Part shown: piece by piece, positions 1 through 7,624 of the stretch | Layout: the number at the start of each line of letters is the position of its first letter | How positions within the stretch are numbered: the first letter of the stretch is position 1 | Assembly (NCBI GenBank): GCA_027008885.1 | Contig: JALVDQ010000291.1 | Coordinates: 1 to 9,544, forward strand | Direction of reading: 5' to 3' | From: Thiotrichaceae bacterium | GTDB taxonomy: Bacteria > Pseudomonadota > Gammaproteobacteria > Thiotrichales > Thiotrichaceae | DNA: 9,544 nt | Notes under the pieces: generated by a model | Databases searched by the model: none | The model's input: the letters and a program-made list of their open reading frames with translations, nothing else | Told to the model about the DNA's origin: nothing | Translations under genes and position numbers: made by a program

Positions 1-759
1 GCAGCCGACACAGCCTTCAAGAATTTCAGGTTTCATTTTTTTCACGCCGTTGTCATTGCTGATTTCAACCAGCTTGATGGCACGCGGCGGACACTGACTT
101 CTATCACCGCCGGGAGGATGCCCTGCATCGCAATCATTGGCTCTAACTTCAATCGGACACAAGCGTACACACAGATCACAAATTTCAAGATCAAATTCCT
201 GATCTGCCAATGGCACAGCATTCCAGCGATCTATTTTTTCAAAGCGTAATACGCCCTTAAAGTTTTCATTACTGCGCGTTTTGCCTTTAAAGCCCTGCCC
301 CTGTACCGCCAGACAAATTTTTGGCTTATCCAGAACCGCCTTGCCCATATTTACCTGCGCAGGGTAATCAACATCATGGGTTAAAGCACCTGTAGGACAG
401 GCGAGAACACACTGCAAACCATCGCAGGAAAAGTCACATGCCTGCTTGCGTGGGTCAATATAAGGAACGCCAATGCCAAAGCCTTCGTCAATATCTGCAA
501 GCTTGATCGCTTCGACGGGACAAACCTGCACACACTGACCGCACTTGATGCAGGCAGACAAAAATTTATCTTCTGCCAGTGATCCTGGTGGTCTCAGGCG
601 TTTTTTCCATTGAGCAAGCACCGGCACATAGCCAAGCAGGGCTGCGCCTGTAATGCCTGCCGTATATGCCAGTGATCGCAATAGCTGACGACGTTCCCGC
701 TGTTTGCGACTTAAACGTGGCTTTGCTGATTTTGTCGTAGATTTTGCTGGTTTTGCCAT
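1..759 (-). CDS. nosG: NosG-like polyferredoxin, periplasmic iron-sulfur protein (partial, C-terminus off the left edge)
   Basis: A NapG/NosG-type ferredoxin, expected to take electrons from a quinol-oxidising membrane partner (NosH in clade II systems) and pass them toward NosZ. The frame is open from an ATG at 759 to base 1 (253 codons) and lacks its end. Residues 21-48 hold a Tat-like signal with the core RRQLLRS followed by a hydrophobic stretch. It is preceded by a basic leader of about 20 residues. Cluster I is C70-x2-C73-x2-C76-x3-C80-P; the next is C108-x3-C112-x4-C117-x3-C121-P, the longer spacing usual in NapG proteins. A third set has C194, C197 and C201-P, with a candidate fourth ligand at C210 or C223. 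A fourth set begins at C250-x2-C253, where the window ends. The ATG lies 12 nt after the nosD stop, with AGGT 8 nt upstream, so it is probably cotranscribed with nosD. NapG of a nitrate reductase would look similar; the neighbours decide for NosG. Confidence 0.88.
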   Translation of the reverse strand, partial: MAKPAKSTTKSAKPRLSRKQRERRQLLRSLAYTAGITGAALLGYVPVLAQWKKRLRPPGSLAEDKFLSACIKCGQCVQVCPVEAIKLADIDEGFGIGVPYIDPRKQACDFSCDGLQCVLACPTGALTHDVDYPAQVNMGKAVLDKPKICLAVQGQGFKGKTRSNENFKGVLRFEKIDRWNAVPLADQEFDLEICDLCVRLCPIEVRANDCDAGHPPGGDRSQCPPRAIKLVEISNDNGVKKMKPEILEGCVGC

Positions 760-771
760 AGATAGTACCTG

Positions 772-2232
772 CTATTTTCCAAGCTGCTCTTTTTGTGATT
801 TGAGCAACATTTCGTATGCACTTAATTTTTTTCCGGTTTTGTTCTTTTCCGGTTTGTCACTTGAGTCACCCGTCTTTGAAAAGGAGTCTGCACTGCGATG
901 CGCGGTTTTAATAAATTTACTCATAACGGGCTTTTTATCCCGTACCAGCAAATCAGGTTTTGAAAAAGGCGCAAGCTGCTCCAGAAAATCGAGTGTTTCC
1001 AGAATGGGTGAGCCTTTAAAAAACTGTGCCCCGGGTACATCACGCCAGAGTTTATCAGCGTAGGCATAAAGCTCATAAGGCGTATCCCCCTGATTATCCC
1101 CATTTTGATCAAAACCTTCGTAATCACTCCAGTAATTACCTTCCCAAACATTGCGGTTTGCCGTTTTACCGCCAGAAACGACAACTTGAGTCAGATTGCC
1201 CGCAAACTGGTTATGTTTGAAAATATTACCATGCCAGTCATTCAGAAAACGGATACCAATACCGTTATAGCCAAGCAGATTATCCCTAAACTTATTGGTC
1301 GTATCGGGCTGAAAAGGTGAAACATCAATATAAAATCCGGTCGAACAGTATAAAACCACATTATTTTCCAGAGTTAAATCCGAAGTTTCCTTAAAGCCGA
1401 TACCCATTCCGGTTGGACCTGCGGCATGGGCGATGTAGTTATTTTTTAATACCACACTATCACTATACATGAGGAAGATGCCCACCGCATTGTTATAGTA
1501 TTTATTGCTTTCAACCAGATTATAGCGAGAATACATAAAATGCAGTGAATAACGGCTATCCCGCCCTGTATTGCCCTTGATGATATTGTCAGCCGAATAC
1601 CAGACCACCATATCCCTGACATTGAAGGTAATATTGTCAATAATTTTATTTTTAAAACTGTACCAGAGGCGTACTGAATCACCTTTCTGTCCCAGTTCAA
1701 AGCGATCCAGCGAGCTAATTGTATTGCGTTTTACGACATTATTGCTGGATTGCTGCAAGTCAACACCAAACAGGCAGTCATCCATGACATTGTCTTTAAT
1801 AACATTGTAATTGCCACGAACTTGTACCGCCGAGTCAATATCGTTTGCAGATTCACCTGAATGGGTCAGGTGCAGGTTTTGCAAGGTCGCACCATTGGTT
1901 TTCAGCAAAACCACTGTTCCCTTGCCACCGCCATCAATGGTAACGCCATTTTTACCGTCAATGATCAAAGGCTTGTCAATTACAACGGGACCCGCATAAG
2001 TTCCGGCAGGTGGAGTAATAGTCGCGCCTTCTTTGGCTTCGTCAATGAATTTCTGAAAAGGGGGATAAGCGGGTTTTGTATTTATTTCTGCTGCAATAAC
2101 ATGGTTGACAGAAATACCCAGGATTACAAATAAACCAAGCGTCAATATGCCAGGCAAACTTTTAAGCAAAGTCGCTGAAAGCGTATCAAAAAGCATATTT
2201 TTAAATGTAACTGCCTGGGGTTTTGTATACAA
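772..2232 (-). CDS. nosD: NosD, periplasmic beta-helix protein for NosZ copper-site maturation
   Basis: NosD is the periplasmic partner of the NosFY ABC transporter and is needed to assemble the CuZ sulfide-copper centre of NosZ. The protein is 486 residues from a TTG start at 2232. An in-frame ATG at 2196 (residue 13) is a good alternative and gives a tidier signal peptide; the TTG has AGGT about 8 nt upstream and the ATG has no clear ribosome site. A hydrophobic export segment covers roughly residues 24-46, with likely cleavage after A48. Residues 75-350 are a run of parallel beta-helix (PbH1/CASH) repeats with recurring N-x-I/V and G-I/V-x-F/L patterns, for example around 200-260. The family signature YWSDYEGFDQNGDNQGD is at 367-383. 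The lysine-rich tail from about 430 is probably disordered. It lies between the nosB-like gene (158-nt gap) and nosG (12-nt gap). Confidence 0.93.
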   Translation of the reverse strand: MYTKPQAVTFKNMLFDTLSATLLKSLPGILTLGLFVILGISVNHVIAAEINTKPAYPPFQKFIDEAKEGATITPPAGTYAGPVVIDKPLIIDGKNGVTIDGGGKGTVVLLKTNGATLQNLHLTHSGESANDIDSAVQVRGNYNVIKDNVMDDCLFGVDLQQSSNNVVKRNTISSLDRFELGQKGDSVRLWYSFKNKIIDNITFNVRDMVVWYSADNIIKGNTGRDSRYSLHFMYSRYNLVESNKYYNNAVGIFLMYSDSVVLKNNYIAHAAGPTGMGIGFKETSDLTLENNVVLYCSTGFYIDVSPFQPDTTNKFRDNLLGYNGIGIRFLNDWHGNIFKHNQFAGNLTQVVVSGGKTANRNVWEGNYWSDYEGFDQNGDNQGDTPYELYAYADKLWRDVPGAQFFKGSPILETLDFLEQLAPFSKPDLLVRDKKPVMSKFIKTAHRSADSFSKTGDSSDKPEKNKTGKKLSAYEMLLKSQKEQLGK

Positions 2233-2311
2233 CTCGGTTACCTGTAAATAGCCTTTAATTTATACTCTGTACTGCTTGGGGTTAAGCCTGTTGATTTACC
2301 CAATGCGGCAG

Positions 2312-2338
2312 GCTGGATTAGCCATAGCGTAATCCAGC
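2312..2338. repeat. REP-like palindrome between nosD and the nosB-like gene
   Basis: Perfect inverted repeat with 9-bp arms GCTGGATTA and TAATCCAGC around a 9-nt centre. Together with the next palindrome (2353-2379) it forms a close pair, as in bacterial interspersed mosaic elements built from REP units. The sequence (GGATTAGC...GCGTAATCC) resembles short palindromes dispersed in many proteobacterial genomes. That it is genome-wide here is inference. Confidence 0.55.
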
Positions 2339-2352
2339 ATAGTTCCAATTTT

Positions 2353-2379
2353 CCGGATTACGCTTGGGCTAAGCCGACC
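2353..2379. repeat. Second REP-like palindrome, just after the nosB-like stop codon
   Basis: Imperfect dyad CGGATTA / TAAGCCG (one mismatch) around a 9-nt centre, with outer bases CC and AC. Read on the minus strand it is GGTCGGCTTAGCCC followed by AAGCGTAATCCGG. It lies 11 nt past the stop of the nosB-like gene, close to the 11-nt distance of the 3828-3853 palindrome from the cytochrome stop. It may act as an mRNA 3'-end or stability element. There is no T-tract, so it does not look like an intrinsic terminator. Confidence 0.5.
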
Positions 2380-2390
2380 TACAAAGGGTA

Positions 2391-3644
2391 TTAATCATTC
2401 TCTTTTGCATTCTCTTTCAAGTATTTGCGACGTATAAGTGCTGCCAGAGCCAGCATGACTGACATTACCAGCATCATAAAGAAGCCAATCGCCGGATAAG
2501 AATGAGTGGTAAACTGCGCCACTTTACCCAGTCCAAACACGGTTGGCATAAAGGGCTTAACGGTAAATGCCCCCATTTGATTCAGTGTATGACCATACCA
2601 GTATAACCAGCCCGAATACTCAATTACAAAGAACAGCGGCAACGCCATTGGTACAAAGACCATTAACCAGTAAAGCGGCTTGATGCCTTTCCATACGCCG
2701 TAAATCAACAACAGCATTGCAGCAATAATGCCAAAGTAAACGATATCGGCAACCATGCCCATTGTTTTTACCATCGGCTTGATTTCAGCGGGGTTGTTAA
2801 AATAACGCCCCAGATTTTTCTGATAATGCCATGACATCATCTGGCGCAAACTGCCATTCCATTTCTGGCGTTCTGCTTCACTGTGTTTTGCCTGATCAGC
2901 ATCAAAGATGCTTCTTAAATGGGCGATATTTTCAAGCTTGGGAGAGTTAGCTTTTGGTTTTTCAGTGCTTGCAGAAGCTGTTGTAGCAGACTCGTTTTCA
3001 TCATCGTCTTCTATTTCCTTGCCAGCCAGAGAGTTTTTCAGTTTTTTAAGGCTTTTTGTTCCTGCCTTGCGTACATCTGCCAGTGCAATACTGCCACCTT
3101 CTTTTTCAGTATCCTGATCCATTGAGGTAACCAGCGCATAAATATACCCTGCGTTTTGATAGTTTAGACCATCTTTTCCCCACCATGCCATGCTCATCCA
3201 GACTGCGATCGCAGAAAAGCCAATAGCTACAATTGCCAGACGAAGTTTTGGACGAGTACACATAAAGCCCAGCAACATCACCGCCAGAAAGCTAACCAGA
3301 AAAGGTGAAAAAGCACGCTCAATCACACCACCTGCGGCAATTGGATACATGCCAACATAGTGGTTAATGGTATCCATTTCATGCACACAATCGAGTGCTT
3401 CTGATTCTTGGAGTTCGGCTTTATTAACCTTTTTACAACCGTTAAACACGCCATTCATGTGGAAATTAATGCGCACACCATCGGGAAAGGCTTCTTTGGG
3501 GTAATTGGGCGCGGTTAATGCTACCCACCAAACAGGGGAATAATAAATCGCAACCAGAAGAACAACTGAAGCCAAAACCAGCAGGCTTGAGATAATTCCA
3601 CGTTTACTTTTTGTTTTGCTTACTGCTTCTGTCATATTTGCCAC
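2391..3644 (-). CDS. nosB: NosB-like six-helix membrane protein of clade II nos clusters
   Basis: An integral membrane protein at the position of nosB, the membrane-protein gene of unknown exact role that marks clade II nos clusters. It has 417 residues from a GTG at 3644, or 414 from an ATG at 3635; neither has a convincing ribosome site. Six hydrophobic segments fall near residues 16-36, 110-129, 135-155, 297-318, 322-345 and 382-404. The loop between segments 1 and 2 (37-109) carries C70 and C86, H62, H88 and H95, and the phrase INHYVGMYPI. Cys and His in a probably periplasmic loop could bind copper, but this is inference. A long polar, charged region (about 180-290, with an acidic patch DDDEN near 213-217) separates segments 3 and 4. 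There is no CxxCH motif and no known enzymatic signature. The name rests on position and membrane topology, not a recognised domain. Confidence 0.7.
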   Translation of the reverse strand: MANMTEAVSKTKSKRGIISSLLVLASVVLLVAIYYSPVWWVALTAPNYPKEAFPDGVRINFHMNGVFNGCKKVNKAELQESEALDCVHEMDTINHYVGMYPIAAGGVIERAFSPFLVSFLAVMLLGFMCTRPKLRLAIVAIGFSAIAVWMSMAWWGKDGLNYQNAGYIYALVTSMDQDTEKEGGSIALADVRKAGTKSLKKLKNSLAGKEIEDDDENESATTASASTEKPKANSPKLENIAHLRSIFDADQAKHSEAERQKWNGSLRQMMSWHYQKNLGRYFNNPAEIKPMVKTMGMVADIVYFGIIAAMLLLIYGVWKGIKPLYWLMVFVPMALPLFFVIEYSGWLYWYGHTLNQMGAFTVKPFMPTVFGLGKVAQFTTHSYPAIGFFMMLVMSVMLALAALIRRKYLKENAKEND

Positions 3645-3720
3645 ACATAAAGTTAAATCAATTCGGAATATCTGAATATACTAATATTTACAGACCTAAA
3701 AAAATGACATTACTCAATAC

Positions 3721-3759
3721 TTAGCCCGGAGATAATAATTTGTGAATTTTCCGGGTTAG
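3721..3759. repeat. Split palindrome related to REP-like units
   Basis: Arms TTAGCCCGGA (3721-3730) and TCCGGGTTA (3750-3758) pair with one G:T-type mismatch across a 19-nt AT-rich loop. On the minus strand the right arm reads into CCGGAAAATT, a string also found just past the palindrome at 2353-2379. This suggests the two intergenic spaces carry relatives of the same dispersed element. It lies about 75 bp upstream of the nosB-like start. Confidence 0.45.
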
Positions 3760-3827
3760 AGATGGCGCAACAATAAAAAAGTATTCAGTAACATCATTTG
3801 GTGGTATTGAACCTGTACTACAATTCT

Positions 3828-3853
3828 GCCGGATTAGCCAAGGCTAACCCGGC
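3828..3853. repeat. REP-like hairpin 11 nt after the tri-haem cytochrome gene
   Basis: Near-perfect inverted repeat: GCCGGATTAGCC (3828-3839), a 2-nt centre AA, then GGCTAACCCGGC (3842-3853), with one mismatch that is a G:U pair in RNA. It would form a strong 12-bp hairpin in the minus-strand transcript just after the cytochrome stop. With no following U-tract it fits an mRNA-stabilising or REP element better than a terminator, allowing transcription into the nosB-like gene. Confidence 0.6.
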
Positions 3854-3864
3854 ATGTAAATATA

Positions 3865-5001
3865 TTAATCGTAATCAGGATTTAACCAGTCCTTTGACGG
3901 AGCCAGTTCTTCTTTTGGCACCGGGATACGGGAAACATAGTTGATCACCATTTCCATATCTTTATCGGAGAATCCGTTGATTTGTTTCACCATATCAGGG
4001 TTGGCATTACGACGCTTGCCATCACGAATCCATTTAAATTGGCGGAGCATATACTTATAGTGTTGTCCCTGAATTCTGGGGTAGAACTTCTTGGGATCAC
4101 CGCGACCTTCATCGCCATGACACTTGGTACAGTTTTCTTTATATAACTTTGCACCCTGCTCATACTCTGGTGTGCCTTTTTCCCACTTACCTTTACCATT
4201 ATCAGGGTTCATCGGTAACTTTGAAATATAGGCGGTTACATCTGCCATTGCCTGTGTTCCACCAATAGACTCAGGTAATGCAAATGGATACATGGTTGGG
4301 TTATCGCGGTTTTTACTGCGGATATCAGCAAGCTGCTTAATTAAAACCGACTGGTGCTGACCGGCTAGTTGCGGGAATGTTCCATCTTTTTGTCCCCAAC
4401 CTTCGGTCAGGTGACAGCCCGCACAAACCTCAAACACCTCAATACCATTCTCATGGTCAGGCTTTAGATGCAGCGCTTCCTCACGCTCGCCACCTTCTGT
4501 CATCCAAACCTTTTCTTTTGAGCCATCATGCAGTTTTCCTGCATGTACCGGATCGGATTTCTGTGTTGTTGAAGCTGAAGCCGCCGCTGTATTGGCTGCA
4601 GCTGCTGCTGTATTGGCTGCAGCCTGTTCTTTGGTTGGTGCTTTGGAAACAGCACGACCTGGCTTAAATGGCAGTGACGACAAATAAGTGGCAATTGCTT
4701 CAATTTCAGCATCTGAGACTAAATGCATAACACCTTTCATGGCAGCAGTCTGACCATTATTGCGTGCGCCACTTTTAATATCTTTAATTTGTTGCATTAG
4801 ATATTCTTTTGATTGCCCGGCAATCGAGGGATACCCTTTTACAACGGGCGTATTAGCGTCCTTTCCATGACAGGAATGGCAGGTTTTTTCAGTAAATAAC
4901 TTTGCGCCATCAAGTTCGGCAGCAAAAGCCATATTAAATGAGGTCATTCCCAGTGTTGCAACAAGCACCCCGGGAATCGCAGATTTTATTAGTTTAGACA
5001 C
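3865..5001 (-). CDS. Tri-haem periplasmic cytochrome c, probable electron carrier to NosZ
   Basis: A 378-residue exported cytochrome with three CxxCH haem sites: C41-HS-C44-H45, C193-AG-C196-H197 and C291-TK-C294-H295. Residues 1-28 form a Sec signal ending AFAA|E. Each haem domain has a candidate distal Met (M92 or M88, M237, M337) followed by the usual C-terminal helix, as in cytochrome c4/c553-type folds. Domain 1 is joined to domains 2-3 by an Ala/Asn/Thr-rich linker (about 124-147). Domains 2-3 match the di-haem cytochrome at 8707-9492. The start is a GTG at 5001 with AAGGAG 5 nt upstream; an ATG at 5003 overlaps it as ATGTG but is out of frame and stops after four codons. Following nosZ in the same direction, it probably donates electrons to CuA, a role filled by small NosC cytochromes in epsilonproteobacterial clusters. 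A family gene name is not certain. Confidence 0.88.
   Translation of the reverse strand: MSKLIKSAIPGVLVATLGMTSFNMAFAAELDGAKLFTEKTCHSCHGKDANTPVVKGYPSIAGQSKEYLMQQIKDIKSGARNNGQTAAMKGVMHLVSDAEIEAIATYLSSLPFKPGRAVSKAPTKEQAAANTAAAAANTAAASASTTQKSDPVHAGKLHDGSKEKVWMTEGGEREEALHLKPDHENGIEVFEVCAGCHLTEGWGQKDGTFPQLAGQHQSVLIKQLADIRSKNRDNPTMYPFALPESIGGTQAMADVTAYISKLPMNPDNGKGKWEKGTPEYEQGAKLYKENCTKCHGDEGRGDPKKFYPRIQGQHYKYMLRQFKWIRDGKRRNANPDMVKQINGFSDKDMEMVINYVSRIPVPKEELAPSKDWLNPDYD
4586..4623. repeat. 21-bp tandem repeat coding the Ala-rich linker of the tri-haem cytochrome
   Basis: The 17-base string GCTGTATTGGCTGCAGC occurs at 4586 and again at 4607, a period of 21 bp or seven codons. It encodes the duplicated NTAAA-type block in the linker between haem domain 1 and domains 2-3. 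Slippage at this repeat could change linker length without breaking the frame. Confidence 0.7.
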
Positions 5002-5044
5002 ATTGTCTCCTTATTTAAATTGGTATGAATCACTTTATAAATGT

Positions 5045-5050
5045 AGAGTA
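5045..5050 (-). promoter_or_regulatory. Candidate -10 element for the tri-haem cytochrome
   Basis: On the minus strand TACTCT (3 of 6 to TATAAT) follows the FNR-type box at the spacing that would put the box centre about 42 bp upstream of a start near 5038. The element is weak in itself and is supported only by its position. Confidence 0.25.
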
Positions 5051-5073
5051 CATCCTGGAAAGTTCAGTCAACA

Positions 5074-5087
5074 TTGACTCAAATCAA
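5074..5087. promoter_or_regulatory. FNR/ANR-type box upstream of the tri-haem cytochrome
   Basis: TTGACTCAAATCAA matches the FNR-family consensus TTGAT-N4-ATCAA at 9 of 10 defined bases. It lies 73 bp upstream of the GTG start, inside the gap after the nosZ terminator. The same half-site pair (TTGAC with ATCAA) is used in the box upstream of nosZ. It would place the cytochrome and following nos genes under anaerobic (or nitric-oxide-responsive CRP/FNR) control separately from nosZ. Confidence 0.6.
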
Positions 5088-5205
5088 GTTTAAAAAACAA
5101 ATATAAAAACCAGTAAATTACTATACAAAATAAATACTTACGATTGTATCTTTTTAAGCTCAAATTTAATAACCGTAATTAAAAAATGGGAATTAATTCA
5201 ATCAT

Positions 5206-5236
5206 AAAAAAAGGGACGAATCACGTCCCTTTTTTT
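5206..5236 (-). terminator. Rho-independent terminator of nosZ (symmetrical)
   Basis: A7-GGGACG (5206-5218), loop AATCA, then CGTCCC-T7 (5224-5236). The 6-bp GC-rich stem is extended by A:U pairs and on the minus strand ends in a run of seven U. It starts 33 nt after the nosZ stop codon. Being symmetrical, it could also stop plus-strand transcription, but no plus-strand gene precedes it here. Confidence 0.92.
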
Positions 5237-5269
5237 AGTTCAAAACTAAGTAAAAAAACCTAAGTAGAA

Positions 5270-7585
5270 TTACTTAATCTTTTTGGCACCATGCTCCTCA
5301 AGGAAGGTCTTGGCACGCAAGCCCAAGTCAGCAGTCTTAACCTGATACTGCCACCACTGGTTCGCCCAGCCCATTGCCTTGTTCCAGTCTTTCTTCTCTG
5401 CAAAGTCTGCCGCTTTCTTCTTGGCATCTTCTGCGAAGCCTAACTGGTCAGTCGCATCTTCAACCAGAGCTACTACCGTTGGGAAATCCTTGTAGTTATG
5501 GCTGGTGATAAAGGCTACAACATTGTCAATGACCTTTTGAGTCTCAATATTGGTTTTAACCTGCTTGTCGTAATCCTCTTTGGTATAAGCCTGACCTTCG
5601 GAAGTGATCTCTCCACCACCTTTATAGCCTTTTGGCTGTACCAACAAGTATCCCTGCATCTCCAGGTGAAGTGCGGAACAGAACTCAGTACAGTAGTAAG
5701 GATAAACACCTGGCTTGTCAGCAACAAAGGTAGCTGATGCAGTCTTGCCTGGCTCTATTGAAAGCTGTACATTCTGACCATACATCGCAAAACCATGTAC
5801 TTCGTCTTCTGCACGCTCAAGGTTAGTCAGGTGAATTGAAACAGTATCACCTTCTGTCACTTCGATAGTCTCAGGAGTGATGTGAGAACGTATGGTAGTA
5901 CCATAAACATCTACACGACACTTGCCTGCATCATCACAGTTACGCACAATCTTTTCACGACCTGCACGTGTTTTCCATTTGGAGCGCTTGTCGGTACGTG
6001 AGTTAGTACCTGACTTGTAGCGAACAGCTGGCTTCAACTTGGAAGCTTTAATCGCTGCAACATAGTGAGGCTCGCCCAATGGAATTGGCATATCGTACAA
6101 GAGCTGCATCTTGTCACCACTAATATCAATTAACTGGTGATTTTGTGGATGCAAAGGTCCAACCGGATTGAAGCGGTCAATTGCCAGTTTATTCAAGGCA
6201 ACCAGATACTTACCCTGTGGAGAAACGGTATCACCTTCCATTGTCATCAAGTGACCAACGTTATAGTGAATAGGCAACTGGTCAAGAACCTTACCTTCAC
6301 AGTAATCCCACTTGGTAATCATGGAATCAACGTAAATTGAGGTATAAGCGACACATTTTTTGGAATCAAACTGGGTATGAAGTGGTCCAAGACCAACAGC
6401 AACAGATTTGTGCAGCACGTCATTGATTGCAATGATGGGAATACCATAAGGGTCTTTTGATTCAAACTTCTTGTCAGCTATCGCTTTCTGGATTTTAGCC
6501 CAGTCGTATACCCAGGTATGACTGTCAAGCTTACCACTAACTACGATCTTGTCACCTGTTGGTACGACATCCACACCGTGTGGAGATTTTGGCTCAGGAA
6601 TCAGGAAGAGCAGATCATTAGCAACTGCCTGTTCCATGGTAATCAGGGTAGAGCCGTTCTTTTTCACACCAATCTTACCAGCGGCGACCAGCTCAGCCGC
6701 TTTCTTCCAGTTAGTGACATGCATAAAGTCAGTATCCTTGGAAGAACAACCCGCCTCGTAAGGAGGACGACCCTTCTCGATACCACCAACATAACGCTCT
6801 GTACAGAATGAGTTAGTAAAGCCCCAGCCATAAGAGGGTCCTTTACCCGCATCAGATAAATCCTGTGAGTAAGGAGGTAATTCAAAGGTAAATGATTTGT
6901 CAGGATTAATGCGCCCTTCTTCGCGGTTAAATTTCCAGTAAGTTAAACCACCACGAAAATCATCATTAAAGTTAGTTAGTGATACAACTTCAGTATTGCC
7001 TTTATATGGCGCAGCATACTGGGTTGCTTCCATAACGTACTCTGTATTTGGAGTAACAAAAGCACCACCATGTTCTGAACGGAAAAACGGGCTTACCACA
7101 ATTTGCTTGGTTTCAAAGTCATGCAAGTCAATAACAGCCAAGCGCGGGTTAGCCTTATCATTAATAAACAGGAACTGACCATCAGAATCGCCATCAGTTT
7201 CTGATAATGCAGGGTGATGGGTATCGCCATAAACAATATCTTTTCCTTCGATTTTACCCTGTGCCAATACAGCCTTTGACTCATCATCAAAACCATAACC
7301 CTGCCAAGGCTCCGGTGTAAATACGCCGATGTATTTGAGGATGCGCATGGAAGGGATACCGTAAACGATAACCTGTCCAGACTGACCACCCGAACTGAAC
7401 GCCAGAAACTCATCGCGTCCACCCGTCGGCGTATACGTCTTGGCTGCTGCCAATAAATCTTTCTCGGTCAGCCCGCGCGCTTTCATAACATCTTGTAGCG
7501 ATTCGGCGCTAACTGATGAAATTGCGGCTAAACCAAGAAAAGATGCAGCAATAGACGTTGCCATCATTTTCTTTATTAATTTCAT
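5270..7585 (-). CDS. nosZ: Nitrous oxide reductase, clade II (Sec-exported)
   Basis: Reduces N2O to N2 in the periplasm, the last step of denitrification. It has 771 residues; the ATG is preceded by AGGAGAT. Residues 1-27 form a Sec signal (no twin arginine) ending VSA|E, a clade II mark. The seven-bladed propeller supplies the CuZ ligands H123 and H124 (in DTHHP), H172, H336, H403, H445 and H507, all present. The C-terminal cupredoxin domain (about 560-650) carries the CuA ligands H597, C632, C636, H640 and M643 in CTEFCSALHLEM. Glu634 sits at the backbone ligand position, where clade I enzymes usually have Trp. A largely helical extension of about 120 residues (652-771) has no CxxCH, unlike the haem-tailed enzyme of Wolinella. 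The gene is followed by a strong terminator, so it may be made largely on its own transcript. A long leader upstream carries the control signals. Confidence 0.97.
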   Translation of the reverse strand: MKLIKKMMATSIAASFLGLAAISSVSAESLQDVMKARGLTEKDLLAAAKTYTPTGGRDEFLAFSSGGQSGQVIVYGIPSMRILKYIGVFTPEPWQGYGFDDESKAVLAQGKIEGKDIVYGDTHHPALSETDGDSDGQFLFINDKANPRLAVIDLHDFETKQIVVSPFFRSEHGGAFVTPNTEYVMEATQYAAPYKGNTEVVSLTNFNDDFRGGLTYWKFNREEGRINPDKSFTFELPPYSQDLSDAGKGPSYGWGFTNSFCTERYVGGIEKGRPPYEAGCSSKDTDFMHVTNWKKAAELVAAGKIGVKKNGSTLITMEQAVANDLLFLIPEPKSPHGVDVVPTGDKIVVSGKLDSHTWVYDWAKIQKAIADKKFESKDPYGIPIIAINDVLHKSVAVGLGPLHTQFDSKKCVAYTSIYVDSMITKWDYCEGKVLDQLPIHYNVGHLMTMEGDTVSPQGKYLVALNKLAIDRFNPVGPLHPQNHQLIDISGDKMQLLYDMPIPLGEPHYVAAIKASKLKPAVRYKSGTNSRTDKRSKWKTRAGREKIVRNCDDAGKCRVDVYGTTIRSHITPETIEVTEGDTVSIHLTNLERAEDEVHGFAMYGQNVQLSIEPGKTASATFVADKPGVYPYYCTEFCSALHLEMQGYLLVQPKGYKGGGEITSEGQAYTKEDYDKQVKTNIETQKVIDNVVAFITSHNYKDFPTVVALVEDATDQLGFAEDAKKKAADFAEKKDWNKAMGWANQWWQYQVKTADLGLRAKTFLEEHGAKKIK

Positions 7586-7624
7586 ATTTTTTTATCTCCT
7601 CACGAGAGTTGTTGTAAACAAAAA

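Noticed and set aside
3828..3853. The strong hairpin after the tri-haem cytochrome as a rho-independent terminator.
   Set aside because: No T-tract follows on the minus strand, and the arms match other REP-like units nearby.
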